Source of the DNA: Halomonas sp. CH40
GTDB lineage: Bacteria > Pseudomonadota > Gammaproteobacteria > Pseudomonadales > Halomonadaceae
NCBI GenBank assembly: GCA_041875495.1
Contig: CP112982.1
Span: forward strand, 1,798,001-1,862,000
Length of the DNA: 64,000 bases
Reading direction: 5' to 3'
A program made the translations under genes and the position numbers. Shown one piece after another: positions 19,123-27,748 of the stretch. The notes under the pieces are model-generated. The model ran no database searches. It saw nothing but the letters and a program-made list of their open reading frames with translations, and was not told the DNA's origin. The number at the start of each line of letters is the position of its first letter. Positions within the stretch are counted from its first letter, which is position 1.

Positions 19123-19707
19123 ATGACAACGCCGATACCGCCTTTTACACCCTCTGCTGACCTGATTCGTCCCACTGTTGCGGATGCTGTGGTGGGGCAT
19201 GCAGAGACGCCCTTGTTTATTCGCAAGCCAAATGCTGACGACGGCTGGGGAGTATACGAGTTAATCAAGTCCTGTCCGCCACTGGATGTCAATTCTGCCT
19301 ATGCCTATCTGCTATTGGCTACGCAGTTCCGTGATACCTGTGCCGTGGCCATCAACGAGGAACGCGAAGTGGTTGGTTTTGTCTCCGGGTACGTCAAGGA
19401 TAATGCCCCGGATACGTATTTCCTCTGGCAGGTGGCTGTGGGGGAGAAGGCGCGCGGCACGGGCTTGGCCCGTCGTCTGGTTGAAGCCATCATGACACGC
19501 CCTGAGCTTCAGGACGTTCATCACCTTGAGACTACCATCACACCAGACAATCAGGCTTCATGGGGGCTATTTCGTCGGCTTGCAGCACGCTGGCATGCAC
19601 CGTTGAACAGCCGTGAGTATTTTTCTACCGAACAGCTCGGGGGCGAGCACGACCCTGAGAATCTGGTCAGGATTGGCCCTTTCCAGACAGAAACCATTAC
19701 GGGTTAG
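19123..19707 (+). CDS. ectA: EctA, L-2,4-diaminobutyrate acetyltransferase
   Basis: A 194-residue GNAT acetyltransferase with the EctA signatures 'DGWGVYELIKSCPPLDVNSAYAYLLL', 'FVSGYVKD', 'WQVAVGEKARGTGLARRL' (acetyl-CoA site) and 'TTITPDNQASWGLF'. It makes N-gamma-acetyl-diaminobutyrate, the second step of ectoine synthesis. Its substrate is produced by EctB, whose gene is normally next but is absent here; ectC follows after 60 bases. Confidence 0.96.
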   Translation: MTTPIPPFTPSADLIRPTVADAVVGHAETPLFIRKPNADDGWGVYELIKSCPPLDVNSAYAYLLLATQFRDTCAVAINEEREVVGFVSGYVKDNAPDTYFLWQVAVGEKARGTGLARRLVEAIMTRPELQDVHHLETTITPDNQASWGLFRRLAARWHAPLNSREYFSTEQLGGEHDPENLVRIGPFQTETITG

Positions 19708-19767
19708 AGTTCGTTAACGTACTATTCTATTGACGCTATCAATGGCTACACCGATAAGGAAACTATT

Positions 19768-20160
19768 ATGATCGTTCGCAATATTGAAGAAGCGCGCCAG
19801 ACAGATCGTCTTGTCAAAGCTGAAAATGGCAACTGGGATAGCACGCGCCTGGTGTTAGCCGCTGATGGTGGTGATTTTTCCTTCCACATCACGCGTATCT
19901 ACGAAGGCACTGAAACGCATATCCACTACAAACATCATTTTGAATCTGTGTATTGCATTGAAGGAGAAGGGGAAGTCGAAACGCTGGCAGACGGCAAGAT
20001 CTGGCCAATCAAGCCGGGCGATATCTACGTCCTTGATCAGCATGACGAGCATCTGCTGCGGGCCCACAAGACCATGCATCTGGCCTGCGTTTTCACGCCG
20101 CCGATTACCGGCACTGAAGTACACCGTGAAGATGGCTCCTATGCACCCGCCGATGAGTGA
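19768..20160 (+). CDS. ectC: EctC, L-ectoine synthase
   Basis: A 130-residue cupin that closes the ring of N-gamma-acetyl-diaminobutyrate to ectoine. Full length, with metal- and substrate-site features of the family ('[22 protein letters not shown]', '[26 protein letters not shown]', 'REDGSYAP'). AAGGA lies 7 bases before the ATG. A strong hairpin terminator at 20184-20220 closes the unit, so ectA-ectC is a two-gene operon. Confidence 0.97.
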   Translation: MIVRNIEEARQTDRLVKAENGNWDSTRLVLAADGGDFSFHITRIYEGTETHIHYKHHFESVYCIEGEGEVETLADGKIWPIKPGDIYVLDQHDEHLLRAHKTMHLACVFTPPITGTEVHREDGSYAPADE

Positions 20161-20183
20161 AATAGAGTAGCTATCTGATAAAT

Positions 20184-20220
20184 AAGCCCGCCTGTCGATA
20201 CTGGCGGGCTTATCTTTTTT
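20184..20220 (+). terminator. Intrinsic terminator after ectC
   Basis: AAGCCCGCC and GGCGGGCTT form a perfect 9-bp stem with a 10-base loop, followed by a T-rich tract ending TTTTTT. It separates ectC from the convergent DUF3833 lipoprotein gene. Confidence 0.9.
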
Positions 20221-20761
20221 AGCGCTTTTCAAATACCAGAGTGATTTCACCCAGCGTCAGACCAAATTTACGCATGGCAGTGCGGTTGATCAGTTTTCCA
20301 TCGGGTTGCAGGTACATCCAGTCATCCATGGTGAAGGTCAGCGTTCGACCACTGACTTCGATATCCAATGGGTAGCGCATGTGAAAGGCATTACCGTATT
20401 GCTTAGCTTCTACGTTGCCTTCTACATCATTGGCTGAGCCATTCCAGGTGTGCTCGTCAATCCGTTCGAATGTCCATACCCGTCGATCGGTTTCACCGTT
20501 GGCAAACACAAAGGCTTCATCCAGCACCAGGGTATCGCCATCGTAAGTCCCTTGGATATCAACGGTGAATTGGCGCTGAATTTCACCGCTATAGTCCTGT
20601 ACGATTCCCCAGGCGCGGGTGTCGCCTTCAAAGTAGTCGGCGATATCCAGGGTGGGCGTGTTTTCTGCATATTGTTCGATATCAACACTGGAGCAACCGG
20701 TTAACAGCACGATTGCCAGCGCCAACACGTTCCAACGCCAAAAACGGTTTAACTGGGCCAT
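20219..20761 (-). CDS. DUF3833-family lipoprotein
   Basis: A 180-residue predicted lipoprotein. The signal peptide ends in LLTGC, followed by a DUF3833 domain ('DIADYFEGDTRAWGIVQDYSGEIQ', 'FVFANGETDRRVW', 'DDWMYLQPDGKLINRTAM'). The function of the family is unknown. The ATG at 20761 has AGGAG 8 bases upstream; a longer frame to 20830 has no such site and would bury the signal peptide. Confidence 0.88.
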   Translation of the reverse strand: MAQLNRFWRWNVLALAIVLLTGCSSVDIEQYAENTPTLDIADYFEGDTRAWGIVQDYSGEIQRQFTVDIQGTYDGDTLVLDEAFVFANGETDRRVWTFERIDEHTWNGSANDVEGNVEAKQYGNAFHMRYPLDIEVSGRTLTFTMDDWMYLQPDGKLINRTAMRKFGLTLGEITLVFEKR

Positions 20762-21006
20762 GGGGTTCTCCTGATGACAGCCAAGGTTAGATGTTTCAAA
20801 ACCATACATTGTACAGGAGTTGTCGAGCAATGCTTTACCTGAGTGATGCTTATAAATGGATCACCCATTAGTTCGCATAATGTATATTATGTTAAATAAG
20901 ATAGTGTGATCTACCACTTGTTCATAATATAATCATGATGGCGTTGGACAAGCTTGCCATCAACTCCTTATCATTCCTTCTTCGTTGATCAAGGATATCG
21001 TCTACT
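20762..21006. promoter_or_regulatory. Divergent intergenic region, AT-rich
   Basis: There is no coding frame of substance. The region contains several TATATT/TATAAT-like stretches between 20870 and 20935, and should carry promoters for the DUF3833 lipoprotein (leftward) and the protease-like lipoprotein operon (rightward). No clear operator is recognised. Confidence 0.4.
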
Positions 21007-21921
21007 ATGCGCAAAGGTTGTTCATGGATGGCCGTCTTGCCTACCTCCATCAACAGACGTGCCCCCAGCCTCTTGCTGGGAACCCTGCTAGCCGCCCTGC
21101 TAACCGGGTGTGCCGCTTTTATACCTGAGCAACCTCAGGACGACGCGCCCAAGCCGCTGAGCACAGAAGCGTTTGATCGGCGGATTGATGAATTAGCGTT
21201 ATCCCTTCAATCGCAATGTGATACCTCCACGCTGTTAGATAATCAGCAGCGCCAGGCGCAGCGCATGACGGCTGATGTGCGTGAAATTGGCAGCTTGCTA
21301 AGACGACTCAACGATAAAGTGGATGATCTGGCGTTGGCGGCGCCTCAAATAATTGCGTCGGGCGCTCAACAAGTAAGCGTCGGCGAAGCATGCAGCCAAG
21401 AGAATTCACCCAGTGGCGACAAAACCCTGGTGGGCCGCAGTGAATGGATCGGTTTGCCTCATTTAGGCACCTACCTTAAAGCGCGTATTGATTCTGGTGC
21501 CAATACGGCATCGCTTTCTGCCAGGGAAATCACCCCTTTCGAACGTGACGGCGAGGATTGGGTACGTTTCAAATTGGCACTTAATGACGATGATGTCGTC
21601 GTAGAGAGTGTTAAGGATAAATGGTTTGAAGCCCCGGTTGAACGTCGGGTCAAGGTGTTACAGGCGACAGGTGAAGATTCGCGCCCAGTAATTTCACTAC
21701 TGATCACCTTGGGGCCGATTCGTCAGCATGCCGAATTTACCCTCAACGACCGTACTCACCTCAATTTCCCTGTACTGCTGGGCAGGCGCTTTTTGCTTGA
21801 TATTGCGCTTATTGATGTGGCCGAGAGCTACCTGCATGAGCGGCCAGAATTTTCTGGCGGCGCTCCCTCTGAACAAGCGGTCAATGATCAGTCATCAGAC
21901 ACGGATATGAGCGACGAGTAA
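21007..21921 (+). CDS. Lipoprotein with RimK-associated protease-like (retropepsin-type) domain
   Basis: A 304-residue protein with a lipobox (LLAALLTGC, Cys35), a coiled linker and a C-terminal domain of the ATP-dependent zinc protease/RimB family (about 140-285). The Asp-Ser-Gly active-site-like motif is 'KARIDSGANTASLSA', with 'FPVLLGRRFL' near the end. Family members sit beside ATP-grasp peptide ligases. The two genes downstream complete the set, so a role in trimming or processing a ligated peptide or protein tail is an inference. The lipobox places it in the envelope. Confidence 0.82.
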   Translation: MRKGCSWMAVLPTSINRRAPSLLLGTLLAALLTGCAAFIPEQPQDDAPKPLSTEAFDRRIDELALSLQSQCDTSTLLDNQQRQAQRMTADVREIGSLLRRLNDKVDDLALAAPQIIASGAQQVSVGEACSQENSPSGDKTLVGRSEWIGLPHLGTYLKARIDSGANTASLSAREITPFERDGEDWVRFKLALNDDDVVVESVKDKWFEAPVERRVKVLQATGEDSRPVISLLITLGPIRQHAEFTLNDRTHLNFPVLLGRRFLLDIALIDVAESYLHERPEFSGGAPSEQAVNDQSSDTDMSDE

Positions 21922-21962
21922 CCGCCTAATGTTCTGATTGGCTACCTAACCAAGGAAGCAAG

Positions 21963-23483
21963 ATGTCACGTCTCCCCTTCTATTTTATCGTTGGGCTTTT
22001 ATTGGTCGCCGGCATCGCCATGAGTGTACAGCGCCATTTGCAGTTTGAAATCCCCTGGTTGCCTGGCAAACAGCAAGAAGTCTGGGAGGTTGAAGCCATG
22101 ATCAACTTCAACGCCCAGAATGGGCCGGTTGAAGTCAACTTTGCGCTGCCTTCCCATCAGCAAGGGTTTCGGATACTGACTGAAAATACCGCGTCGTCCG
22201 GTTATGGGCTCGCCTACCAGGTCAATGAGTTGGGCCGCCGGGCACAATGGTCGATTCGCCAGGCCAGTGGCTCCCAGCAGCTGTATTATTCAGCCCAGAT
22301 ACTGATATCACCGGATGCGCGTGCGCCTCAGCAATTACCACCAGAGCTCCCTACTGCAACAGTTTGGGAACGCCCCTATGACACGGCTGCCAGTGAAGTC
22401 ATTGAACGCGCCTGGTCACGCAGTGCCAATAATGCGTCGTTTGCACGGGAATTAATCCGCGATGTGAATGGCGAGCAGCAAGGTGAAAACGCTCGGTTGC
22501 TGCTGACCCAGTTTGAGCCCGGCGAACTGATCGTAAGGCTACTGGGTCAGGCTGATGTCAAAGCGCGCACCATCAGTGGCCTGTTGCTTGAAGACGGCCG
22601 ACGCCGCCAGACATTGACCGACTGGATTCAGGTCTACAGCGAAAACGATAAACAATGGTGGTTATTTGACCCGGAAACCGGCGAACAGGGAAAACCTGAC
22701 AATTTATTGTTATGGGAAACAGGCGGCCAAGCCGTACTGGAAGTATTGGGCGGAACGAATTCGCGGGTGACCTTTTCCATGTTGACCCACTCCCAGCCTG
22801 CTTCTGCGGCGGTGCGCAACCATCTCTCTGAAGACACCCTGCTCAACTTTTCAATTCACAGCCTGCCGCTTGAGGAACAGGCGCTGTTTCAGACAATCCT
22901 ACTGATTCCGATTGGCGCGCTGATGGTGGTTTTCCTGCGTGTACTGGTAGGCATCAAGACATCCGGTACCTTCATGCCTGTGCTGATTGCGCTGGCCTTT
23001 ATCCAGACCACGCTTCTGACCGGGCTAATTGGCTTTTTGCTAATTGTTGCAGTGGGCCTAGTGATCCGTAACTACCTGTCCTATCTCAACCTGCTGTTGG
23101 TCGCCAGGGTTTCAGCGGTGATTATTACAGTGATAGCGATTATCTCGATCTTTTCGGTTGTCGCCTACCGGATGGGGCTTAATGCGGGGCTTACGATTAC
23201 CTTTTTCCCGATGATCATCCTGGCCTGGACAATAGAGCGCATGTCGATCCTGTGGGAAGAGGAAGGCCCCAAGCAGGTGCTGATTCAAGGGGGCGGCAGC
23301 CTGATTACCGCTGTTTTGGCCTTTCTGGCGATGAACAATCCTATCGTACGCCACATTACTTTTAACTTTTTGGGCGTCCAGTTAATCTTGATGGCGCTGA
23401 TCCTGTTGCTGGGGAACTATACCGGTTACCGCCTGCTTGAACTGCGGCGTTTCAAGCCTATCACCGATGATGAGCCCTCGTGA
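21963..23483 (+). CDS. Inactive transglutaminase-like protein fused to 7-TM domain
   Basis: A 506-residue protein with an N-terminal membrane anchor (about 1-22), a periplasmic domain (about 30-310) resembling transglutaminase-fold proteins lacking the catalytic Cys-His-Asp set, and seven hydrophobic helices (about 310-490) containing 'TSGTFMPVLIALAF' and 'FFPMIILAWTIERM'. This architecture recurs in bacteria between a RimB-like protease and an ATP-grasp ligase. Molecular function is not established. The stop overlaps the next start (TGATG). Confidence 0.82.
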   Translation: MSRLPFYFIVGLLLVAGIAMSVQRHLQFEIPWLPGKQQEVWEVEAMINFNAQNGPVEVNFALPSHQQGFRILTENTASSGYGLAYQVNELGRRAQWSIRQASGSQQLYYSAQILISPDARAPQQLPPELPTATVWERPYDTAASEVIERAWSRSANNASFARELIRDVNGEQQGENARLLLTQFEPGELIVRLLGQADVKARTISGLLLEDGRRRQTLTDWIQVYSENDKQWWLFDPETGEQGKPDNLLLWETGGQAVLEVLGGTNSRVTFSMLTHSQPASAAVRNHLSEDTLLNFSIHSLPLEEQALFQTILLIPIGALMVVFLRVLVGIKTSGTFMPVLIALAFIQTTLLTGLIGFLLIVAVGLVIRNYLSYLNLLLVARVSAVIITVIAIISIFSVVAYRMGLNAGLTITFFPMIILAWTIERMSILWEEEGPKQVLIQGGGSLITAVLAFLAMNNPIVRHITFNFLGVQLILMALILLLGNYTGYRLLELRRFKPITDDEPS

Positions 23484-24493
23484 TGGGGATTTTGAATCAG
23501 CTGACGCTGCAGTGGACATCGCCTTCACGCCTGCGTGATAAAGGCATTATCGGCATGAATCGGCGTAATATCCGCTATATCGGCCGCTACAATAACCGTC
23601 GTCTCTATCCGCTGGTGGATGACAAACTCAAGACCAAACTGCTTGCCCAGTCCCATGGCGTCACCTCACCGGCTTTAATTGGCACGGTGGAAACCCAGTT
23701 CGGTATCAAGCGGCTGGGAGCCATCTTGCAAGGGCACAGGGGCTTTGTCGTCAAACCGGCCAAGGGTAGCGGAGGCAAAGGCATTCTGGTGATCGAACAG
23801 TGTGACGGCCAGGCATTTATCAAGCCTAGCGGCGCCCGGCTATCGCTGGTTGATATAGAGCGCCACGTATCGAATATACTTTCTGGCCTTTACTCTCTGG
23901 GCGGTTCACCGGATGTTGCCGTCATCGAAACCCTGATCAATTTCGACGAGAGCCTGCTGGCCTACACCTATGAAGGCGTGCCGGATATTCGTGTGATCAT
24001 TTTCAAAGGCTACCCGGTAATGGCCATGATGCGCCTTTCAACCGCCGCATCAGATGGCAAGGCCAACCTGCACCAGGGGGCGGTCGGTGTCGGGCTGGAC
24101 ATTGCCAGCGGATATGCACTGCGCGGCGTGCAGTTTGACCGTCCTTGTCAGCGCCACCCGGATACGGATCATGATCTGGCCGGGCTTAAGGTGCCGCATT
24201 GGCAAACCCTGCTCAACCTGGCGGCCAGCTGCTATGAAATGACAGGTTTGGGTTATCTGGGCACCGATATGGTACTTGATCGTGATCATGGCCCTATGCT
24301 GCTGGAACTGAATGCGCGCCCGGGGCTGGCGATTCAGATGACCAACGGGGAAGGTTTGCGACCGCGCCTGGGTCTGATCGAACGTCAACCGGAAGGCGTG
24401 GAGCCTCAGGCCAGAGTCGCTTTTGCCCAGCACCACTTTGCGCGGCGCAGCGAGCTCGTCAGCAGCACTGACACGCTGGGCGTAAACACGTAA
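23483..24493 (+). CDS. ATP-grasp ligase, alpha-L-glutamate ligase-like
   Basis: A 336-residue ATP-grasp protein with the ATP-binding stretch 'GFVVKPAKGSGGKGILVI', 'DIRVIIFKGYPVMAMMRLST' and the metal-binding 'MLLELNARPGLAIQMTNG'. It lies in the group of sugar-transfer-associated/RimK-related ligases expected to form an amide bond to an amino acid or peptide; the substrate is unknown. The ATG at 23483 overlaps the upstream stop by one base (a GTG at 23480 is the alternative), so it is tightly coupled to the 7-TM gene. Confidence 0.83.
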   Translation: MGILNQLTLQWTSPSRLRDKGIIGMNRRNIRYIGRYNNRRLYPLVDDKLKTKLLAQSHGVTSPALIGTVETQFGIKRLGAILQGHRGFVVKPAKGSGGKGILVIEQCDGQAFIKPSGARLSLVDIERHVSNILSGLYSLGGSPDVAVIETLINFDESLLAYTYEGVPDIRVIIFKGYPVMAMMRLSTAASDGKANLHQGAVGVGLDIASGYALRGVQFDRPCQRHPDTDHDLAGLKVPHWQTLLNLAASCYEMTGLGYLGTDMVLDRDHGPMLLELNARPGLAIQMTNGEGLRPRLGLIERQPEGVEPQARVAFAQHHFARRSELVSSTDTLGVNT

Positions 24494-24534
24494 ACTGATT
24501 TTGATTTTTTTATTTAGCCACCTAGAGTCGTTGC

Positions 24535-24981
24535 ATGCCTCAGACTACTGCCTTGATCCAGCAAGCTGCTAACCAATGCCAGTCACGTGGCGTACGCTTC
24601 ACCCCTATACGCCGTAAAGTGCTGGAATTGATAGCCCACAGCGGTGGCGGTCTGAAAGCCTATGATCTGCTCGATCAGCTCTCGACTGAGCATGCGGCCG
24701 CCCGTCCGCCAACGGTTTATCGTGCGCTGGATTTTCTGATAGAACAGGGCCTGGTGCATCGCATTGAATCGCAGAATGCCTATGTGGCCTGCGCCTGCCC
24801 TGAGCATACCCACGGTTTTCAGCTTTTGATCTGCCGCGTTTGCGGCTACGTGGAAGAGCTGCATCTTGACGATATCGGGGCGCAACTGGCGGCCAAGGCG
24901 GATGATAAGGGTTTCAAGGTAGAGCGCCAGACCATAGAACTGCAAGGCCTGTGTGCTCGCTGCCAGCCAGCGGCTGAATAA
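24535..24981 (+). CDS. zur: Zur, zinc-uptake regulator (Fur family)
   Basis: A 148-residue Fur-family repressor. An N-terminal winged helix ('RFTPIRRKVLELI', 'PTVYRALDFLIEQGLVHRIES') and a C-terminal metal domain with two CxxC pairs (CRVC, CARC) and a His/Cys segment (CACPEHTHGFQLLIC) fit Zur better than Fur. It would repress zinc-uptake genes when zinc is plentiful. Confidence 0.87.
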   Translation: MPQTTALIQQAANQCQSRGVRFTPIRRKVLELIAHSGGGLKAYDLLDQLSTEHAAARPPTVYRALDFLIEQGLVHRIESQNAYVACACPEHTHGFQLLICRVCGYVEELHLDDIGAQLAAKADDKGFKVERQTIELQGLCARCQPAAE

Positions 24982-25040
24982 ATCAATCCAATATCGGCAG
25001 CCCCGCACTTTCGCTATCATCATTATTTTAAGAGAGTCTT

Positions 25041-25484
25041 ATGTCGACCCTGTTCAAACAGCTAGAGCCGACCGAACCAGCCATTGACCTGCCTGACCTG
25101 AATACTCTGCTGGATGCCATTAAGTTCAACGAGCAGGGCCTGATTCCCGCTATTGCCCAGCAGTTTGATAGCGGTGAAGTATTGATGATGGCCTGGATGA
25201 ACCGAGCAGCGCTGGATGAAACGCTGCGTACCGGGCGGGTTTGCTATTATTCGCGTTCACGCGGGAAGCTATGGCGTAAGGGGGAATCTTCCGGTCAGCA
25301 GCAGCGCTTGAAATCAGCGGCGCTGGACTGTGATGGTGACACCCTGCTGGTTCAGGTGGATCAAACCGGCCCTGCCTGCCACTCGGGGCGACGCAGCTGT
25401 TTCTATATTGAGCTTGCTGATAACAGGGTGGAAATTAATGCCCAGCCGCTTATCGACCCCGCTGAGCTGTATGGCAAGGCTTGA
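25041..25484 (+). CDS. hisI: HisI, phosphoribosyl-AMP cyclohydrolase
   Basis: A 147-residue single-domain enzyme of histidine biosynthesis. Signature segments: '[32 protein letters not shown]', 'GESSGQ', and the metal-binding '[19 protein letters not shown]'. There is no fused HisE domain. The last 14 bases overlap the yidD start. Confidence 0.95.
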   Translation: MSTLFKQLEPTEPAIDLPDLNTLLDAIKFNEQGLIPAIAQQFDSGEVLMMAWMNRAALDETLRTGRVCYYSRSRGKLWRKGESSGQQQRLKSAALDCDGDTLLVQVDQTGPACHSGRRSCFYIELADNRVEINAQPLIDPAELYGKA

Positions 25485-25854
25485 GTTCTCACTACCGAGA
25501 GTATGGCGTGCAGTCACTAAGGGGCTAAAACGCGCCTTGGTGCTATTGCTGGTTGGGCTGATCCGCCTTTACCAGCTGGTGATCAGCCCGCTGCTTGGGC
25601 CGCGCTGCCGGTTCTGGCCGAGCTGCTCGTCCTACACTATAGAAGCGCTACAAGTACATGGCCCGTTCAAGGGCGGATGGATGGCGATCCGGCGTATCAT
25701 CAAATGCCATCCGGGTAACCCCGGCGGCATGGATCCTGTGCCCGGTGGGCGCAGCGAAGAACTATGCAGTGAAGAACTATGCAGTGAAGAACTACGCCGG
25801 GAAGATAATTGCGCGGATAACCATCAAGAGGCTTCAGACAGGAAAGCGCCTTAG
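25471..25854 (+). CDS. yidD: YidD-family membrane protein insertion efficiency factor with repeat-extended tail
   Basis: A 127-residue protein. Residues 20-91 are the YidD domain ('[31 protein letters not shown]', '[19 protein letters not shown]', 'GGMDPVP'), including the conserved Cys residues. The remaining 36 residues are not part of the family and are built on three copies of a 15-bp repeat. YidD helps YidC-dependent insertion and normally sits in the rpmH-rnpA-yidC cluster, so a location after hisI is unusual and may be a second copy. The stop overlaps the convergent sufE stop by 4 bases. Confidence 0.85.
   Translation: MARLEFSLPRVWRAVTKGLKRALVLLLVGLIRLYQLVISPLLGPRCRFWPSCSSYTIEALQVHGPFKGGWMAIRRIIKCHPGNPGGMDPVPGGRSEELCSEELCSEELRREDNCADNHQEASDRKAP
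25751..25795 (+). repeat. Three 15-bp tandem repeats in the yidD tail
   Basis: Three adjacent copies of GCAGTGAAGAACTAT (first copy GCAGCGAAGAACTAT, third ending TAC) encode repeated S-E-E-L-C units in the 3' extension of yidD. Confidence 0.9.
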
Positions 25855-26261
25855 CTTGACTGTTTAGCAACGCTATAAATACGTTCCAGCATGGCATTCA
25901 GGCCATTACTGCGGGTCGGCGACAGATGCTTGTCTAGCCCCAGATCCGCCATGAAGTGGGGCGGCGTATTCTGAATGTCATCCGCGCTGCGTTCGCTATA
26001 GATACGCAGCAATACGGCAATTAGCCCAGAGACAATCGCAGCATCGGACGTCGCCTTGAAGGTCAGCTTGTCGCCCTGCTGTTCATGGATCATCCAGACA
26101 TTGGATTGACAGCCCTGAATCTTGTTTTCCTCTGTTTTCAATGTGTCTGGAAATTCAGGCAGCTGCTTGCCCATATCAATAATGTATTGATAACGATCCA
26201 TCCAGTTATCAAATATCTCGAACTCTTCAACTAACTCTTGCTGGGCTTGCTCAGTACTCAT
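25851..26261 (-). CDS. sufE: SufE-family cysteine desulfuration protein
   Basis: A 136-residue SufE/CsdE-type sulfur acceptor. The active Cys is in '[11 protein letters not shown]'; '[18 protein letters not shown]' and '[13 protein letters not shown]' are family motifs. It takes persulfide sulfur from a cysteine desulfurase for Fe-S cluster building. No suf operon is present. Instead its ATG overlaps the stop of an upstream tyrosine recombinase by 4 bases (ATGA), so its translation is probably tied to that gene. SufE or CsdE cannot be told apart here. Confidence 0.9.
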   Translation of the reverse strand: MSTEQAQQELVEEFEIFDNWMDRYQYIIDMGKQLPEFPDTLKTEENKIQGCQSNVWMIHEQQGDKLTFKATSDAAIVSGLIAVLLRIYSERSADDIQNTPPHFMADLGLDKHLSPTRSNGLNAMLERIYSVAKQSS

Positions 26262-27502
26262 GATAGCTCTCTACTCGTGTCAGTTGGATGCTTTATAAAC
26301 GACTTTGTGAACTTGGGGAGATTATAACGCGTATCGCCTAACTCGGGCGATGTTGAGTGTAAACGGTGGCGCTGTTGTTCATGGTGCCACTGCTCGTCTT
26401 CGTTGTGTAAATATCGGGAAGTGGTTTCCAGCCGCGCATGGCGGGCACTTTCAGCCAGGTAGCGCAAACTGATACCGGCCTGGGCCTGGTGGGTAATTGC
26501 CGTATGACGCAGCCAGTGAGGCGTGGCATGGCGTAATGCCTCTATCTGGGCCTTGCCGCCGCCCTCCTGTTCCAGCGCATCCGCCGCTTGCTGAAAGGTG
26601 GCGCGGATCAGACGATAGAGCTGATTATCGCTGATGCTGCGCTGGCCATTCAGTGAGCGCAACAAGGGGGTGTCTTCCTGGAATAGCGGCTGGGGCGTCA
26701 ACCCCAGTGCTTCTCTCCATTGTGCCAGGTGGCGCATGAAATCATCCGGAACTGGCACCTGGGCCAGTTTGGCGCCCTTGCCGGTCACCTCCCACCACCA
26801 GCGCCCTTCCCTTTGGTAGATATCGCCCATGTTTGCCGCGGCCATTTCGCTGATGCGCGGGGCCAGCAGATAGGCAAAGGCGAAGATGATCCGGCGGCGC
26901 GCCTGCTCAAATTGAACGCGCGAGTGGCCGTCTACCTCCCGCTGTAACCACATCCACAGCCAATCCCACAGGCTTTTTTCCAGATAGCGCTCAATCCTCG
27001 GCGCCTGATTGTTCAGGCGCCGGGATTTATCGCGCATCAAGCGAAACGGGTTGTGGCTCACCCAGCCAGCTTCTACCAGCCAACTGAACATACCTTGCAG
27101 TATAACCAGGCTCTGGCGGCGGCTGGAGGCTGACAACGGGCCGCGAAAAGGTCGCCACTCTGGGTGCTGCCTGGGTTTTGAAGGCCCAACCCATAACGTA
27201 CTTGGCTGCGGGTCTGCCAGAAAGGCCTCAAACGCCTGAAGCACTGCACGATCAACATCATTCAGGCTCAGCTGTTGCGGGGCAAGCCATAACAGCAAAC
27301 GTTCCGCTTCGCGCTGGTAGGCGCGCCAGGTTTGCGGGCTGGCAGTATATTCACTTAACCAGTGGGTGACAGCATCGACGTCGCTGCGGGCCTTGATACG
27401 CAAAGCCGCGTGACGGTGCGGCTTGCCAGGCAACCATTCGGTGCGTAACGCATTGTTTTTACTGAAACTGACAGCACCTTGAGATTCCAACCCTGTATCC
27501 AC
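26258..27502 (-). CDS. Tyrosine recombinase (phage-integrase family) of chromosomal KfrA-linked type
   Basis: About 414 residues from the GTG at 27502, which has AAAGGGGC upstream; a TTG at 27604 would give 448 residues but an unlikely N-terminus. There is an N-terminal SAM-like core-binding domain and a C-terminal catalytic domain with Arg in 'LAPRISEMA', the HxxR box in 'TPHWLRHTAI', His in 'SARHARLETTSRY' and the nucleophile Tyr in 'SRYLHN'. All catalytic residues appear intact. No att repeats or cargo are visible, so it is probably a resident recombinase rather than an integrase of a nearby island. It faces a KfrA-like gene and is coupled to sufE. Confidence 0.82.
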   Translation of the reverse strand: MDTGLESQGAVSFSKNNALRTEWLPGKPHRHAALRIKARSDVDAVTHWLSEYTASPQTWRAYQREAERLLLWLAPQQLSLNDVDRAVLQAFEAFLADPQPSTLWVGPSKPRQHPEWRPFRGPLSASSRRQSLVILQGMFSWLVEAGWVSHNPFRLMRDKSRRLNNQAPRIERYLEKSLWDWLWMWLQREVDGHSRVQFEQARRRIIFAFAYLLAPRISEMAAANMGDIYQREGRWWWEVTGKGAKLAQVPVPDDFMRHLAQWREALGLTPQPLFQEDTPLLRSLNGQRSISDNQLYRLIRATFQQAADALEQEGGGKAQIEALRHATPHWLRHTAITHQAQAGISLRYLAESARHARLETTSRYLHNEDEQWHHEQQRHRLHSTSPELGDTRYNLPKFTKSFIKHPTDTSRELS

Positions 27503-27596
27503 GCCCTGCCCCTTTGAATGCTGGTGTTTTGATAACCTGAAGATCTCTATCACACCTATGAACCATACATTACGGACAGTGCCATTACTGCTGAAT

Positions 27597-27672
27597 AAAT
27601 TCAAGATAAGAAGGGTAATCTTGAATTTATCTTTTTAAAATAAATATTATTACATAATACGTAATATGTAAT
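27597..27672. promoter_or_regulatory. Two palindromes in the recombinase/kfrA-like divergent region
   Basis: A perfect 11-bp inverted repeat (AAATTCAAGAT at 27597-27607, complement at 27618-27628, 10-bp spacer) is followed by a 24-bp near-perfect palindrome at 27649-27672 centred on TACGTA. Both lie in an AT-rich 246-bp gap between divergent genes. KfrA proteins autoregulate by binding palindromes in their own promoters, so these are good operator candidates. Confidence 0.6.
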
Positions 27673-27748
27673 TTACGCTATTTGTGCACCATCGCTAGCA
27701 AAAATCCGTTATAATCACGGCTAAATCCAGCTGCCTCAGGAGCAACGA

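Noticed and set aside
19708..19767. Hidden or fragmented ectB between ectA and ectC
   Set aside because: The gap is 60 bases and contains only the ectC ribosome site; no remnant of an aminotransferase is visible.
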